From NCBI RefSeq assembly GCF_000010185.1, contig NC_010376.1, forward strand, positions 434,001-498,000: DNA of 64,000 nt. The letters run 5' to 3'. The notes under the pieces were generated by a model. The model did no database searches. It saw only the letters and a program-made list of their open reading frames with translations, and had not been told where the DNA came from. The DNA comes from Finegoldia magna ATCC 29328 (GTDB taxonomy: Bacteria > Bacillota > Clostridia > Tissierellales > Peptoniphilaceae). This document shows positions 27,721 through 37,954 of the stretch, in pieces (positions within the stretch are counted from its first letter, which is position 1; each line of letters begins with the position of its first letter). The position numbers and the translations under genes are program-made.

Positions 27721-28512
27721 ATGTATTATAGAGATCAACATTGTCACACAGAATTTTCATTTGATAGTAAAGAAAAATTCGAAAATTATTTGAAACTTGT
27801 AAAAGGCGACATCGTCACAACGGAACACTTGGATTATGGATTTACCTATAACGATGGTAGAGTTGAGGATGTGGATATAGATTACGATAAATATGTAAAA
27901 GTAATTGCAGAGCACAACGAAAAAAGTTCACAAAAAATTTTAAAAGGAATAGAAATAGGTTACACTGCCCCAAATTTGGATAAAATAATAAAAAAAGTGA
28001 GCAGTAGAGATTACGATATTCAACTTCTATCGGTTCATCAATACGATGGCAAAGATTTTATGAATCCGAAACCAGAAGATTATTCTCAAAGGGAGTTTCT
28101 TGTAAAATATTACGAAAAAATGGTAGAAGCAATGAAAAATTTCAAAGATTTCGATGTTCTAACTCACATTGATTACGCTTTAAGGCTTAACAGATTGGAT
28201 CCCAAAAACATGGATATTGTGGATGAATATTTGACGAAAGTTTTTGCAGAACTCATTAATGATGAAAAAGCGTTGGAGCTTAACACGAGAAGTGTATACC
28301 AATACAATAACCTCGACTATTACACATTTGCGATTAAAAAATACATTAAAATGAAAGGCAAATTATTCTCAGTTGGTAGTGATGCTCATTTTGAAAGTTA
28401 TTACAGATATCACTTTGATGATGCATTTAAGCTATTAAAAAGCGTAGATGCAAAGTATTTGGCGATGTTTGAAAATAGAAAAATGACTACAATAAAATTG
28501 GAGGACATGTAA
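27721..28512 (+). CDS. PHP-domain phosphoesterase, HisJ-like
   Basis: 263 residues. Metal-binding PHP motifs in order: DQHCHTEFSFDS (start), TTEHLDYGF near 38, GIEIGYT near 78, LSVHQYDG near 105, LTHIDYAL near 143 and VGSDAHFESYY near 222. It resembles histidinol-phosphatase HisJ, but no other his gene is nearby, so the substrate may be another phosphomonoester. AAGGAG site. Its last bases overlap the next start. Confidence 0.8.
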   Translation: MYYRDQHCHTEFSFDSKEKFENYLKLVKGDIVTTEHLDYGFTYNDGRVEDVDIDYDKYVKVIAEHNEKSSQKILKGIEIGYTAPNLDKIIKKVSSRDYDIQLLSVHQYDGKDFMNPKPEDYSQREFLVKYYEKMVEAMKNFKDFDVLTHIDYALRLNRLDPKNMDIVDEYLTKVFAELINDEKALELNTRSVYQYNNLDYYTFAIKKYIKMKGKLFSVGSDAHFESYYRYHFDDAFKLLKSVDAKYLAMFENRKMTTIKLEDM

Positions 28513-29453
28513 TGAAAGTTTTGATTACAAATAGAATTCCAAACGAAATTATAAAAAAATACAAAAAAAATTTTGAAGTAGACTACAATGATAGTTTGGA
28601 ATTTTTGTCAAAAGAAGAATTGAAAACTAGAATAAAAGATTCAGAAGCATTGGTGTGTCCTTTGAGCGAAAAAATCGATTCAGAAATTATTGATGCGGCG
28701 AATAATTTGAAAATAATCGCAAATTACGGAGCTGGATTTGATAATGTGGATATTAATTACGCAAAAGAAAAAGGAATAATTGTCACAAATGCGCCCGCAT
28801 CTGCATCTACAAAATCAACTGCAGAATTAACTTTTGGTTTAATTATAGATTTGCTTAGAAATATCACGAAGATGAATTCTGATTGTTATGATGACTCTTT
28901 TGAAGGGTGGAAACCTGTGTATGGTTTGGGAGAAACTTTGCAAGGAAAGACTTTGGGAATAATTGGACTCGGAAGAATTGGAACTGAAGTTATGAGAAAA
29001 GCAAAAGCATTTGACATGGATGTTATTTTCTACAATCGCAGCAAAAAAGAAGTTGAAGGGGCAAAGCAAGTAGATTTAGATTTTCTTTTAGAAAATAGTG
29101 ACATTATAACTTTACACACTGCTTATAGCGACGAATTACATCATTTAATAGATGCAAAAGCATTATCAAAAATGAAAAAAACCGCTTTTTTAATCAACGC
29201 ATCTCGTGGCAAAGTTATTAGCGAAGAAGATTTGATAGATGCATTAAACGATGGTGAAATTTCTGGTTGTGCGTTGGATGTGTACGAATTTGAACCAAAA
29301 ATTTCAGATGAATTGAGAAATGCCAAGAATATTTTGTTGGCACCTCATTTGGGAAATGCGACTAAACTTGCACGCGTTCAAATGGGAGAGTTTACTTTTG
29401 ACAATATTATGCAATTTAAAAACGGAGAAATCCCTAAAAATAAAGTAAATTAG
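28512..29453 (+). CDS. D-isomer-specific 2-hydroxyacid dehydrogenase
   Basis: 313 residues, about the family length. The catalytic domain is split around an NAD-binding Rossmann core with GLGRIGTEV near 156. Arg in NASRGKVI near 230, Glu in YEFEPKIS near 259 and His in LAPHLGNAT near 277 form the active site. Likely a glyoxylate/hydroxypyruvate or D-lactate type NAD(P)H reductase; substrate not deducible. Starts one base inside the PHP gene. Confidence 0.87.
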   Translation: MKVLITNRIPNEIIKKYKKNFEVDYNDSLEFLSKEELKTRIKDSEALVCPLSEKIDSEIIDAANNLKIIANYGAGFDNVDINYAKEKGIIVTNAPASASTKSTAELTFGLIIDLLRNITKMNSDCYDDSFEGWKPVYGLGETLQGKTLGIIGLGRIGTEVMRKAKAFDMDVIFYNRSKKEVEGAKQVDLDFLLENSDIITLHTAYSDELHHLIDAKALSKMKKTAFLINASRGKVISEEDLIDALNDGEISGCALDVYEFEPKISDELRNAKNILLAPHLGNATKLARVQMGEFTFDNIMQFKNGEIPKNKVN

Positions 29454-29512
29454 TTTAATATCGCGTTTAATTATGGTATACTAATTGAGTAAAAAAATGA
29501 AAAGGGGAATTT

Positions 29513-30805
29513 ATGACTGATGATATAAAAGCATTGTTCCAATCAAAAGGATTTTTTGTGTTTTTATCATTGATGTTTAAATTGTTTTTGGATTTGAGCT
29601 ATTCATATGCAATAAGTCCGTTGTTTTCATACATGGGCCTTGTGAACAATTTAAATATTTACAAACTGATAGAATCATATGCTTTGGTTGTGATAATGTG
29701 TTATACGATAAGGCATAAAGTAGAGAGAGTCAGCGATTTTTATCTGATGCTATTTTATGTTTTGATAATCATACCGTGTTTAAATATATATCCTTACAAG
29801 GATTTCTCCAGATTATATATGTATATGCTAATAGCATCATTTTATACTATGCAAATTTTCGCCAATTCACCAAAATTAAGATTATCTTTTTCGGATAAAA
29901 AAATCAACGAAAGTTTCATAGTTTATGCTTTTGCTCTGGTGGGAATATTAATGTTTGCTTGGATAATATTGAGAGGCGGACTTAAATATTTGAATTTCGA
30001 TTTTAGAAAAGTTTACGACACTAGAAGAGAAATCGCGGAAGTAATCTTTCCTGGTCCGTTTGCATATTTTATGAACTGGTATGGTAAAATTATCAACCCA
30101 ACTTTGTTGGTGTTCTGCCTTTGGGATAGAAAAAAATTAGGAACCGTAATTACATTGATTTGCCAAGTATTTTTCTTCGGATTTACTTCACACAAATCGA
30201 TGCTGTTTTATCCGGTTTTGGTAATTTTCATCGCTATCGTAAAAGGAAATAAATACACTGGAAATTTAATGACTATGGGACTAGCTGGTCTTACATTTTT
30301 GTGTTTGGCATTTTATTTAATAACAGATAATTGGCAACCTATAAGTGTAATCGTAAGGCGTGTTTTCATGGTAACTGCAGATAATCATTTCAGATATTAT
30401 GATGCATTCAAAAATATTGATTTCGTGTATTTGACAGACAAATCTTGGGTATTTGGTGGAAAATTGTATCCATATAATTATCCAATCCAGGCGTTGATTT
30501 CGATGATTTATTACGGTCATCCAAACACATGGGTTAATACAGGATTTATCGCAAATGGATACGCTAACTTTGGTTTTTACGGAATGTTAATTTATTCTGC
30601 AATTACTGGTTGGTTAATTGGAATTATGGACGAAATCTCATACAAAAAAATGCCTTTATGGGTAGCTATAGCGATAACTATTGTGCCTGTGTTCAATCTT
30701 ATTAGTGTGGATTTACTTACAGGACTTCTATATCACGGATTGATTATGAGCATATTTTTAATGTGGTTATTGAGTAAAAGAGATAAAAAAGTTAAGGAGA
30801 TATAA
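29513..30805 (+). CDS. Polytopic polysaccharide polymerase-like protein (Wzy/O-antigen polymerase type)
   Basis: 430 residues with about ten to twelve hydrophobic segments and a loop near 150-175 (FDFRKVYDTRREIAE) plus a larger loop near 270-345. Layout and motifs resemble oligosaccharide repeat-unit polymerases. The next gene, 2 nt away, encodes a Wzz-type chain-length protein, which supports the assignment. No glycosyltransferase, flippase or sugar-nucleotide gene is present, so this is an orphan pair. Confidence 0.7.
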   Translation: MTDDIKALFQSKGFFVFLSLMFKLFLDLSYSYAISPLFSYMGLVNNLNIYKLIESYALVVIMCYTIRHKVERVSDFYLMLFYVLIIIPCLNIYPYKDFSRLYMYMLIASFYTMQIFANSPKLRLSFSDKKINESFIVYAFALVGILMFAWIILRGGLKYLNFDFRKVYDTRREIAEVIFPGPFAYFMNWYGKIINPTLLVFCLWDRKKLGTVITLICQVFFFGFTSHKSMLFYPVLVIFIAIVKGNKYTGNLMTMGLAGLTFLCLAFYLITDNWQPISVIVRRVFMVTADNHFRYYDAFKNIDFVYLTDKSWVFGGKLYPYNYPIQALISMIYYGHPNTWVNTGFIANGYANFGFYGMLIYSAITGWLIGIMDEISYKKMPLWVAIAITIVPVFNLISVDLLTGLLYHGLIMSIFLMWLLSKRDKKVKEI

Positions 30806-30807
30806 AC

Positions 30808-31827
30808 TTGGAAGAATTAAATTTAAAAGAAGCGTGGCAAGCAGTAATCAGGAAATTGCCACACATTATAATAATAATGCTTGTATGTGCATTATTAGCG
30901 AATGTTTTTAATAATGTTTTGGGAGAGGACTCTTATTCATCAAAGGTTTCAATAATGGTGGGAAGTCCAGAAGATTTTGAAAAAGAAGGAGCTGTTGTTT
31001 CCAAAGTAGATGCAATGATCAATCAACAATTGGTTTCTAATGTAGAACAATTACTTAAATCAAATGCTGTATTAGATACTGTAGCAGAAAAAGTTGGAAA
31101 TGGAGTTAGCTCTTCTGATTTGAAAAAAGATTTGAAAGTAAAAAGCGTTCCATCTACATCAATCATTGAAATGGAATATTCAAGTGAAAGAGAAGATGTA
31201 ACTAACAAAGTATTGGATGAATCATTGAAAGCTATTACAGAATTGACTAAAAAGACAATGAAAAAAGATAACATTCAAGTGGTTGATGCACCAAATGCTA
31301 AGAAAAAAATGAAACAACTTGTAAATAAAATTGACACTGCCATTGGATTATTCTTGGGAATGTTGATTGGTTTAGCTTATGCATTTGCTTCATATTACAA
31401 AGACCCTAACATTTTCAGCAAGGAACAATTGCAAAACAAATTGGGAATTGAAACAGTTAGTGTACTTTCAAATGATTATGACGAAAATTCAAGTAGCGCT
31501 TTGAGCTTGTTGAATAGAAGAATTGATAAATTTGATAATATTGGAGTATTCAGCTTTAATCAAAATACTGCCAATTTAGCAAAAGCTTACAATTCAAATT
31601 TTGACAAGAAAATTACAGCTGTAAGCCCGATTTCAGAAAAGGTTGATCTTACAGATTTGACAACAGATATCAAAAATGCAATTGTACTTTACAAAAACGG
31701 CGATTCAAGATTGGGAGAAATCAAGAACACATTGGAAGCTATAAAATCATTGGGTATTAATCCAATTGCAGCAGTTGAAATATCCAAGTACAATTCAGAC
31801 GACAAAAAATATTTACCATATGCTTAA
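30808..31827 (+). CDS. Wzz/CapA-type chain-length protein with degenerate P-loop-like tail
   Basis: 339 residues, TTG start with AAGGAGA 7 nt upstream. Membrane helix near 18-35 (HIIIIMLVCALLANVF), an extracytoplasmic Wzz domain and a second helix near 174-194 (IGLFLGMLIGLAYAFA). Instead of ending there, about 145 further residues (KEQLQNKLGIETVSVL, then LTTDIKNAIVLYKNGDS and LEAIKSLGINPIAAVEI) look like the fold of the partner BY-kinase/ParA domain, but without a Walker A motif. Paired with the polymerase gene upstream. Confidence 0.75.
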   Translation: MEELNLKEAWQAVIRKLPHIIIIMLVCALLANVFNNVLGEDSYSSKVSIMVGSPEDFEKEGAVVSKVDAMINQQLVSNVEQLLKSNAVLDTVAEKVGNGVSSSDLKKDLKVKSVPSTSIIEMEYSSEREDVTNKVLDESLKAITELTKKTMKKDNIQVVDAPNAKKKMKQLVNKIDTAIGLFLGMLIGLAYAFASYYKDPNIFSKEQLQNKLGIETVSVLSNDYDENSSSALSLLNRRIDKFDNIGVFSFNQNTANLAKAYNSNFDKKITAVSPISEKVDLTDLTTDIKNAIVLYKNGDSRLGEIKNTLEAIKSLGINPIAAVEISKYNSDDKKYLPYA

Positions 31828-31832
31828 AACCA

Positions 31833-31866
31833 AACGCATTAGAATGAAAATTCTGGTGCGTTTTTT
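31833..31866 (+). terminator. Terminator of the Wzy/Wzz pair
   Basis: Stem AACGCATTAGAA / TTCTGGTGCGTT (G-U pairs), short loop, six T's. Confidence 0.85.
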
Positions 31867-31910
31867 AGTGTACAAAAAAAATTATTGGGTATAAAAATAA
31901 TGGTGATTAA

Positions 31911-32564
31911 ATGATAAATTCAAAACTTTTTAAAAATTTTACAGAAGAAGAATTTGAACAATTTCTTATTGAATCAAATTCGATAATAAACAAATACAAT
32001 AAAAATTCGTTCGTTTTTTCTCTGGGAGATATTTGCGATAAAATCTACGTTTTGAAAAGCGGAAAGCTCAGTCTTGAAAAGACGGATATTAATGGGAAGA
32101 ACACTGTAGTCAATATTTTCAAAAATCATGGCGAAGTGATGGCAGAGGTATATTCGTATTTGAATAAAATCAGTGATTTTACGTTAGTGTGTAACACTGA
32201 TTGTGAAATTCTCGAAATTCCTGTGAGATTTTTCGATATTTCTAAAAGTTCAACTCCAATTAAAAATAAAATTATGACCAATCTTATAACAATTCTTGCG
32301 GAGAAGGCTTTTTTCTTAAATAGCAAGGTGAGAATGTTGTCTAGTTTTTCATTGAGACAAAAAATCGCAACTTTTTTAATCCAAACAGAAAAAGAAAACG
32401 TATCAAACACTGGCATGACAAGGCAACAAATGGCAGATTTTCTGGCTACTACAAGGCCTTCTTTATCCAGAGAATTACTAAGCATGGAAGATAGTGGTCT
32501 TATCGAATTGAATGGATCTGAAATTAAGATTAAAAACAGAGAAGAATTGGAGAATTTATTGTAA
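31911..32564 (+). CDS. Crp/Fnr-family regulator, HcpR-like
   Basis: 217 residues. N-terminal cyclic-nucleotide-binding-like beta barrel (VLKSGKLSLEK, GEVMAEV) to about 120, a long dimer helix and a C-terminal winged helix-turn-helix (MTRQQMADFLATTRPSLSREL near 165-186). No Fnr-type cysteine cluster is present, so sensing is probably through heme, NO or another ligand. It sits directly upstream of hcp, with a TGTAAC-N4-GTTACA palindrome between, as for HcpR regulators of nitrosative stress. Start is ATG at the window's weak GGTGAT site. Confidence 0.85.
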   Translation: MINSKLFKNFTEEEFEQFLIESNSIINKYNKNSFVFSLGDICDKIYVLKSGKLSLEKTDINGKNTVVNIFKNHGEVMAEVYSYLNKISDFTLVCNTDCEILEIPVRFFDISKSSTPIKNKIMTNLITILAEKAFFLNSKVRMLSSFSLRQKIATFLIQTEKENVSNTGMTRQQMADFLATTRPSLSRELLSMEDSGLIELNGSEIKIKNREELENLL

Positions 32565-32572
32565 TAAACAAA

Positions 32573-32616
32573 TGTAACTTATGTTACAGAAACCTACACT
32601 TCTGATTAATTATAAT
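32573..32616 (+). promoter_or_regulatory. HcpR-like operator and hcp promoter
   Basis: The perfect palindrome TGTAAC-TTAT-GTTACA at 32573-32588 lies upstream of a TATAAT at 32611-32616. A start site about 7 nt after the -10 would put the palindrome centre near -42, the class II activator position, and no good -35 hexamer is seen. Confidence 0.75.
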
Positions 32617-32652
32617 TAAACCATAAAGTATAAAAAATCAGGGGGAAAGAAA

Positions 32653-34314
32653 ATGGAAAAAACTATCGAAAAAAATCAAGAAATGTTTTGTTATCAATGT
32701 CAAGAAACTGCAAAAAACATCGCGTGTACTAAAAAAGGCGTGTGCGGTAAAACATCAGATGTAGCAAATATTGAAGATTTGTTGGTTTGGGTTACAAAAG
32801 GATTAGGGGAAATCCTAACTAGAATGAGAAAAGAAAACAAAGATATCAAAAATTTGCATTCTTTTGTCAACAATAATTTGTTTACTACAATTACTAATGC
32901 AAACTTCCACTACGAAGATTTGTTAGAAAAAGTAAAAGAAACTATTGATTTGAACCAAAAATTAATTGAGGGATTAGATGACAAAGAAAATTTGTCAAAG
33001 GCAGCTTTATACAACGAAAAAGACGATGACGAATTAAAATTAAAATCACAAATTATCGGCGTGTTGAATACTTTGGATGACGATAAGAGAAGTCTAAGAG
33101 AACTTATTACTTACGGATTGAAGGGAATGGCAGCCTACAATAGACATGCTAATGTTTTGGGAAAATTTGATGACAATGTCGACGAATTTATGGAAAGTAC
33201 GTTAGCAAAATTAATGGACGATAGTTTATCCGTAGAAGATTTGATAGCTCTTACATTAGAAACTGGATCAAATGGTGCAGCAGCAATGGCACTTTTGGAC
33301 AGTGCGAACACATCTGCATACGGAAATCCAGAAATTTCAGAAGTAAACATCGGAGTTAGAAATAATCCTGCAATTTTGATTTCTGGTCACGATTTGAAAG
33401 ATATGGAAATGCTTTTGGAACAAACTCAAAACACTGGGGTAGATGTGTACACTCACAGCGAAATGTTACCTGCAAATTATTATCCAGCTTTCAAAAAGTA
33501 CGATAATTTCGTAGGAAATTACGGAAACGCTTGGTGGTTACAAGACAAAGAATTTGAATCATTTAACGGTCCAATCTTGATGACTACTAACTGCATTATT
33601 CCACCAAAAGATTCTTACAAAGACAGAGTATTCACAACTGGTGTTGCAGCATATCCAGGAATGAAACACATCGCAGCAGATGAAAATGGTTACAAAGATT
33701 TCTCAGAAATAATCGAGCTTGCTAAAAAATGCGAATCTCCAAAAGAAATTGAGCACGGAAAAATCGTGGGTGGATTTGCGCACAATCAAGTGTTGGCTTT
33801 GGCAGACAAAGTTGTCGAAGCTGTTAAAAATGGAGATATTCAACAATTTGTAGTAATGGCAGGTTGCGATGGAAGACAAAGAGGAAGAAATTATTACGAA
33901 GATTTCGCAAAAGCATTACCTGAAGACACTATTATTTTAACTGCAGGTTGTGCAAAATACAGATACAACAAATTAAACTTAGGAGATATCAATGGTATTC
34001 CAAGGGTTTTGGATGCAGGTCAATGCAATGATTCATATTCATTAGTTGTCATCGCGCAAGCTTTACAAAAAGCTTTTGGTCTTGATGATATCAACGATTT
34101 GCCAATTAGCTACAACATTGCATGGTACGAACAAAAAGCTGTAATTGTACTTCTTGCACTTTTGAGCTTGGGTGTTAAAAATATTCACCTTGGACCAACT
34201 CTTCCTGCATTCCTATCTCCAAATGTAGCCAATGTTTTGGTAGAAAATTTTGGAATTGCTCCAATTGGAGAAGTTGATGAGGATATGGAAAAATTTGGAA
34301 TTAAAACAAAATAA
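32653..34314 (+). CDS. hcp: Hydroxylamine reductase / hybrid cluster protein
   Basis: 553 residues, class I length. N-terminal cysteine motif [11 protein letters not shown] then [10 protein letters not shown] supplies the Fe-S cluster. Hybrid-cluster ligands occur later ([42 protein letters not shown] and the Glu in WYEQKAV). It reduces hydroxylamine or NO and protects against nitrosative stress. GGGGGA ribosome site. Expected to be activated by the upstream Crp/Fnr protein. Confidence 0.95.
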   Translation: MEKTIEKNQEMFCYQCQETAKNIACTKKGVCGKTSDVANIEDLLVWVTKGLGEILTRMRKENKDIKNLHSFVNNNLFTTITNANFHYEDLLEKVKETIDLNQKLIEGLDDKENLSKAALYNEKDDDELKLKSQIIGVLNTLDDDKRSLRELITYGLKGMAAYNRHANVLGKFDDNVDEFMESTLAKLMDDSLSVEDLIALTLETGSNGAAAMALLDSANTSAYGNPEISEVNIGVRNNPAILISGHDLKDMEMLLEQTQNTGVDVYTHSEMLPANYYPAFKKYDNFVGNYGNAWWLQDKEFESFNGPILMTTNCIIPPKDSYKDRVFTTGVAAYPGMKHIAADENGYKDFSEIIELAKKCESPKEIEHGKIVGGFAHNQVLALADKVVEAVKNGDIQQFVVMAGCDGRQRGRNYYEDFAKALPEDTIILTAGCAKYRYNKLNLGDINGIPRVLDAGQCNDSYSLVVIAQALQKAFGLDDINDLPISYNIAWYEQKAVIVLLALLSLGVKNIHLGPTLPAFLSPNVANVLVENFGIAPIGEVDEDMEKFGIKTK

Positions 34315-34337
34315 TTCGTGAAAATTCATTTAATTAA

Positions 34338-34359
34338 GAGTCCGAAAGGGCTCTTTTTT
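34338..34359 (+). terminator. Terminator of hcp
   Basis: Stem GAGTCC / GGGCTC capped by a GAAA tetraloop and followed by six T's. Confidence 0.9.
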
Positions 34360-34446
34360 GTTTGAAGAAATCTTGTTTTAAAATCGATTGACTTAAATTT
34401 TTTTAAGATATATTATTAAATAGATTGAAAAATTTTGGAGATAAAA

Positions 34447-34992
34447 ATGAAATACGAAGATTTTGTTTTAAAATGTGAAGATATAGAAATAAAAGCGTTG
34501 GAAATGAAATATTTAGATGATTTTCATGAATACGCTATTCAAAAAGAAGTTGGTCCATCTGCTGGATGGAAGCCACATGAATCTATAAGACAATCTAAGA
34601 AAATTTTAAAAGAATTCATCAATTCAAAATTAGAATACGGAATTTTTCTGGAAGATACACTAATAGGAATCGTTGGAATATACGAGGACGATTATTTATT
34701 TGAACAACCAGAATTTGAAGAAAAAACAGGCGTTGAAATCGGATATAGTTTGAACAAAAATTATTGGAATCGTGGAATTATGACGAAGGTTGTTACGTGT
34801 TTTACCAATCATTTGCTAAATGATTTGGAGTATGATTATATTTCTTGTAGTTGTTTTGTTGAAAATAATATAAGTGCAAGAGTTATTGAGAAATGTGGGT
34901 TCAAATTTTATAGTAAACATTTGTATCAAAATTTTGATGGAACAAACAAACTTTGCAATTATTATTATATAGAAAATTTGAAGGAGGGATAG
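34447..34992 (+). CDS. GNAT acetyltransferase, RimJ/RimL type
   Basis: 181 residues from the ATG at 34447 (GGAG 6 nt upstream; a TTG at 34435 overlaps that site). Features: IGIVGIYE strand near 77, GVEIGYSLNKNYWNRGIMTKVV (acetyl-CoA loop) near 100, and VENNISARVIEKCGFKF near 142. The acceptor is unknown. It ends inside the AAGGAGGG site of the following MATE gene, so the two are co-transcribed. Confidence 0.85.
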   Translation: MKYEDFVLKCEDIEIKALEMKYLDDFHEYAIQKEVGPSAGWKPHESIRQSKKILKEFINSKLEYGIFLEDTLIGIVGIYEDDYLFEQPEFEEKTGVEIGYSLNKNYWNRGIMTKVVTCFTNHLLNDLEYDYISCSCFVENNISARVIEKCGFKFYSKHLYQNFDGTNKLCNYYYIENLKEG

Positions 34993-34993
34993 A

Positions 34994-36391
34994 TTGAATT
35001 TAGCATTAAAGAAGAGTAAATTTTTCGGGGACAAAAATTTCTACAAAGGTGTGTTGGTACTAGCAATTCCTATCATTATTCAGCAACTTATTACATCTTT
35101 TGTAAATATGCTGGACAATATTATGGTTGGACAGACTGGAACTTTTGCAATGAGTGGGGTTTCTGTTGCAAATCAATTGATTACTGTATTTAACTTGGCG
35201 ATTTTCGGCCTGGTATCAGCGGCGAGTATTTTTGCAGCACAATTTGCAGGGAAAAAAGATTACAAGAATGTGCAAAACTGTTTGTATTTTGATGTGGTGT
35301 TATCTTTTATTGTTTCTGTGATTAGTGTGCTTATTTTCTGGGTTTTTGGAGAGAAATTATTATATTTATTTATGAATCCAGACACAGATACTGCAAAAAA
35401 TATTGCCACGACTATGGAATTTGCGCTAGATTATACAAAAATAATGACAATAGGATTTATTCCATTTGCTTTTTCACAGTCGATTTCATCTTCAATGAGG
35501 GTAAATGGAGAGACAAGACTTCCTATGATTACAAGTGTGATTACGGTGTTAGTGAACTTCGTGTTCAATTTGGTTTTGATTTTCGGACTTTTAGGTTTTC
35601 CTACATTAGGACCCAAAGGTGCTGCGATTGCGACTGTTATTTCGAGATTTGTGGAACTATCGTTGTTTATTTATTTTGCAAACAAAAACAAGTTTAGATT
35701 CACATTTTATTCTGATTTCTTCAAGAATTTTCACATAGACACTCATCTTTTCAAAAATATAACTGTTGCAGGAATTCCTTTGATTATAAATGAAGTTTTG
35801 TATTCTTTGGGGATTGCTGCGATTACACAATCTTATTCTACAAGAGGAATTGAAGCTTTGGCAGCATATAATATTTCCCAGACAATTATAGGACTTTTCA
35901 TCGTGTTTAATTTGGCGATGGGAGATTGTATTTCAATTATGGTAGGAAGACTTTTGGGAAGTGGAAATATCGATGAAGCTGTTGACACTGACAGAAAATT
36001 AGTCGTGTTCTCATTTATGTTAGCAGTTGTAGTTGGAATTGTGTTGATTATTTTGGCACCACTTTTTCCAGAATTTTACAACACAACTAATGATGTAAAA
36101 TTAATGGCGACGAATATGCTTAGAGTTGGTGGAGCGTTTTTGTGGATTTCTGCTTTGTACAATGCGTCATATTTTACACTCAGAAGTGGTGGTAAAACTA
36201 TTTTGACTTTGCTTTTTGATTCGGTGGGAATTGTTTTGATTTCGTATCCGTTTTCGTTTTTATTGGCAAAATTTACAGATTTAAATGTCGTATTGATGTA
36301 TTTGATAATTTCTGTGATTGATTTATACAAGGTTATTTTGGGATTGATTTTAGTTGGAAAGAAAATTTGGGTAAAAAATTTGGCGAAATAA
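34994..36391 (+). CDS. MATE-family efflux transporter
   Basis: 465 residues, TTG start with AAGGAGG 6 nt upstream. Twelve predicted helices in two MatE halves; FVNMLDNIMVGQTG near 27 and SFVEL-type repeat motifs are typical. Exports cationic drugs or metabolites using Na+ or H+; substrate unknown. A second MATE gene of different sequence lies at 40982. Confidence 0.9.
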   Translation: MNLALKKSKFFGDKNFYKGVLVLAIPIIIQQLITSFVNMLDNIMVGQTGTFAMSGVSVANQLITVFNLAIFGLVSAASIFAAQFAGKKDYKNVQNCLYFDVVLSFIVSVISVLIFWVFGEKLLYLFMNPDTDTAKNIATTMEFALDYTKIMTIGFIPFAFSQSISSSMRVNGETRLPMITSVITVLVNFVFNLVLIFGLLGFPTLGPKGAAIATVISRFVELSLFIYFANKNKFRFTFYSDFFKNFHIDTHLFKNITVAGIPLIINEVLYSLGIAAITQSYSTRGIEALAAYNISQTIIGLFIVFNLAMGDCISIMVGRLLGSGNIDEAVDTDRKLVVFSFMLAVVVGIVLIILAPLFPEFYNTTNDVKLMATNMLRVGGAFLWISALYNASYFTLRSGGKTILTLLFDSVGIVLISYPFSFLLAKFTDLNVVLMYLIISVIDLYKVILGLILVGKKIWVKNLAK

Positions 36392-36476
36392 TTGCCAGAT
36401 TTGTATTAATAAATGTGAGATTTGGCGATTTGTGATATAATAAAATAAGTTAAATTTATTTTTTATGGGGGATATT

Positions 36477-37946
36477 ATGAGTGAAGTAAGAGTAAGATTT
36501 GCTCCAAGTCCAACAGGATTTTTACACATTGGTGGACTTAGAACAGCTTTATATAATTATTTGTATGCAAAAAGAAATAACGGTAAATTTCTTTTGAGAA
36601 TTGAAGATACTGATAGAACAAGATATGTTGAAGGTGCTATCGAAAATTTGTTGGAACAATTAAAATGGGCAGGACTTGATCCAGATGAAGGAGTTGTCCT
36701 TGATGATGAAGGAAACGTAACTGAAGTTGGAGAATGTGGTCCTTACATTCAATCTGACAGAGTAAAACAAGGATTATACCAAAAATATATCGACGAATTA
36801 ATCGAAAAAGGTTATGCATATTATTGTTTCTGTTCAAAAGAAAGATTGGATCAAGTAAAAGCACAACAAAAAGCAGATGGTTTGATGCCAAAATACGACG
36901 GACTTTGCAGAGGAATTAGCATTGAGGATGCTAAAAAGAGAATTGCAAACGGCGAGGAATATGTTATTAGATTGAAACTTCCTGAAAACAAAGAAATCAC
37001 ATTTAACGATGCGATAAAAGGTAAGATTACTTTCAACACAAATGATATGGACGATCAAGTTTTGATAAAATCTGACGGATTTCCAACTTATCACTTTGCA
37101 GTTGTAGTTGACGATCATTTGATGGGAATTACTCACATTGTTCGTGGTGATGAATGGATTTCTTCAACAGCAAAACACGTGTATTTGTATCAATGTTTCG
37201 GATGGGATGTCCCAGAATTCGTTCACTTACCAGTTGTTTTGAACAAATCAGGTAAGAAATTATCCAAGAGAAATGATGACGTTGCAGTTAAAGATTTCAG
37301 AAAAAAAGGATATTTGCCAGAAGCTATTGACAATTACCTAGCTTTAGTAGGTTGGTCAAGTGAAGATAACCAAGAAATTATGTCGATGGAAGAATTAAAA
37401 CACAAATTTGATTTCAACAGAGTTTCAAAGTCGGGCGGAGTTTTCGACACAGAAAAATTAAACTGGATTAACAGACATTACATTAAAGAAATAGAAAATG
37501 AAAAATTAGCATCAATGTTAAAACCATACTTGGTTGAAGATGGTGTGATTTCTGAAGATTATCCAGAATACAAATTAATAGAGATTGCTTCATTATTCAA
37601 AGAAGAATTGGATTACATGGCAGAAATAACTGAAAAAGTTGAATTCTTGTTCAAAGATTACGAAATGGATGACGATGCTAAGGAATTCTTAAACTACGAA
37701 AAATTAGACGAATTAATGAACGCACTAAAAGAAGAAATCGAATCTGTTGATGAAATAGAAAAAGAATTTGCATCAGGCGTTATGAAAAAAGTTCAAAAGA
37801 AAACTGGAATCAAGGGCAAGGATTTGTGGATGACTACAAGAGCTGTAGTTACTGGTAATGTTCACGGACCAGACTTGGATTCTATTATGGTAGTTTTAGG
37901 AAAACAAGAAGTTTTAGATAGGATTAACAAAGCTTTAAATAGATAG
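36477..37946 (+). CDS. gltX: Glutamyl-tRNA synthetase
   Basis: 489 residues from the ATG at 36477, preceded by GGGGGAT; the ATG at 36465 overlaps that site. Class I motifs: PSPTGFLHIGGLRTALYN near 8 (HIGH) and KKLSKRND near 258 (KMSKS). The Zn region CFCSKE is near 120, and a C-terminal anticodon-binding domain follows. Next is cysS, 8 nt away, a common Firmicutes pairing. Confidence 0.96.
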   Translation: MSEVRVRFAPSPTGFLHIGGLRTALYNYLYAKRNNGKFLLRIEDTDRTRYVEGAIENLLEQLKWAGLDPDEGVVLDDEGNVTEVGECGPYIQSDRVKQGLYQKYIDELIEKGYAYYCFCSKERLDQVKAQQKADGLMPKYDGLCRGISIEDAKKRIANGEEYVIRLKLPENKEITFNDAIKGKITFNTNDMDDQVLIKSDGFPTYHFAVVVDDHLMGITHIVRGDEWISSTAKHVYLYQCFGWDVPEFVHLPVVLNKSGKKLSKRNDDVAVKDFRKKGYLPEAIDNYLALVGWSSEDNQEIMSMEELKHKFDFNRVSKSGGVFDTEKLNWINRHYIKEIENEKLASMLKPYLVEDGVISEDYPEYKLIEIASLFKEELDYMAEITEKVEFLFKDYEMDDDAKEFLNYEKLDELMNALKEEIESVDEIEKEFASGVMKKVQKKTGIKGKDLWMTTRAVVTGNVHGPDLDSIMVVLGKQEVLDRINKALNR

Positions 37947-37954
37947 GAGAAGAT

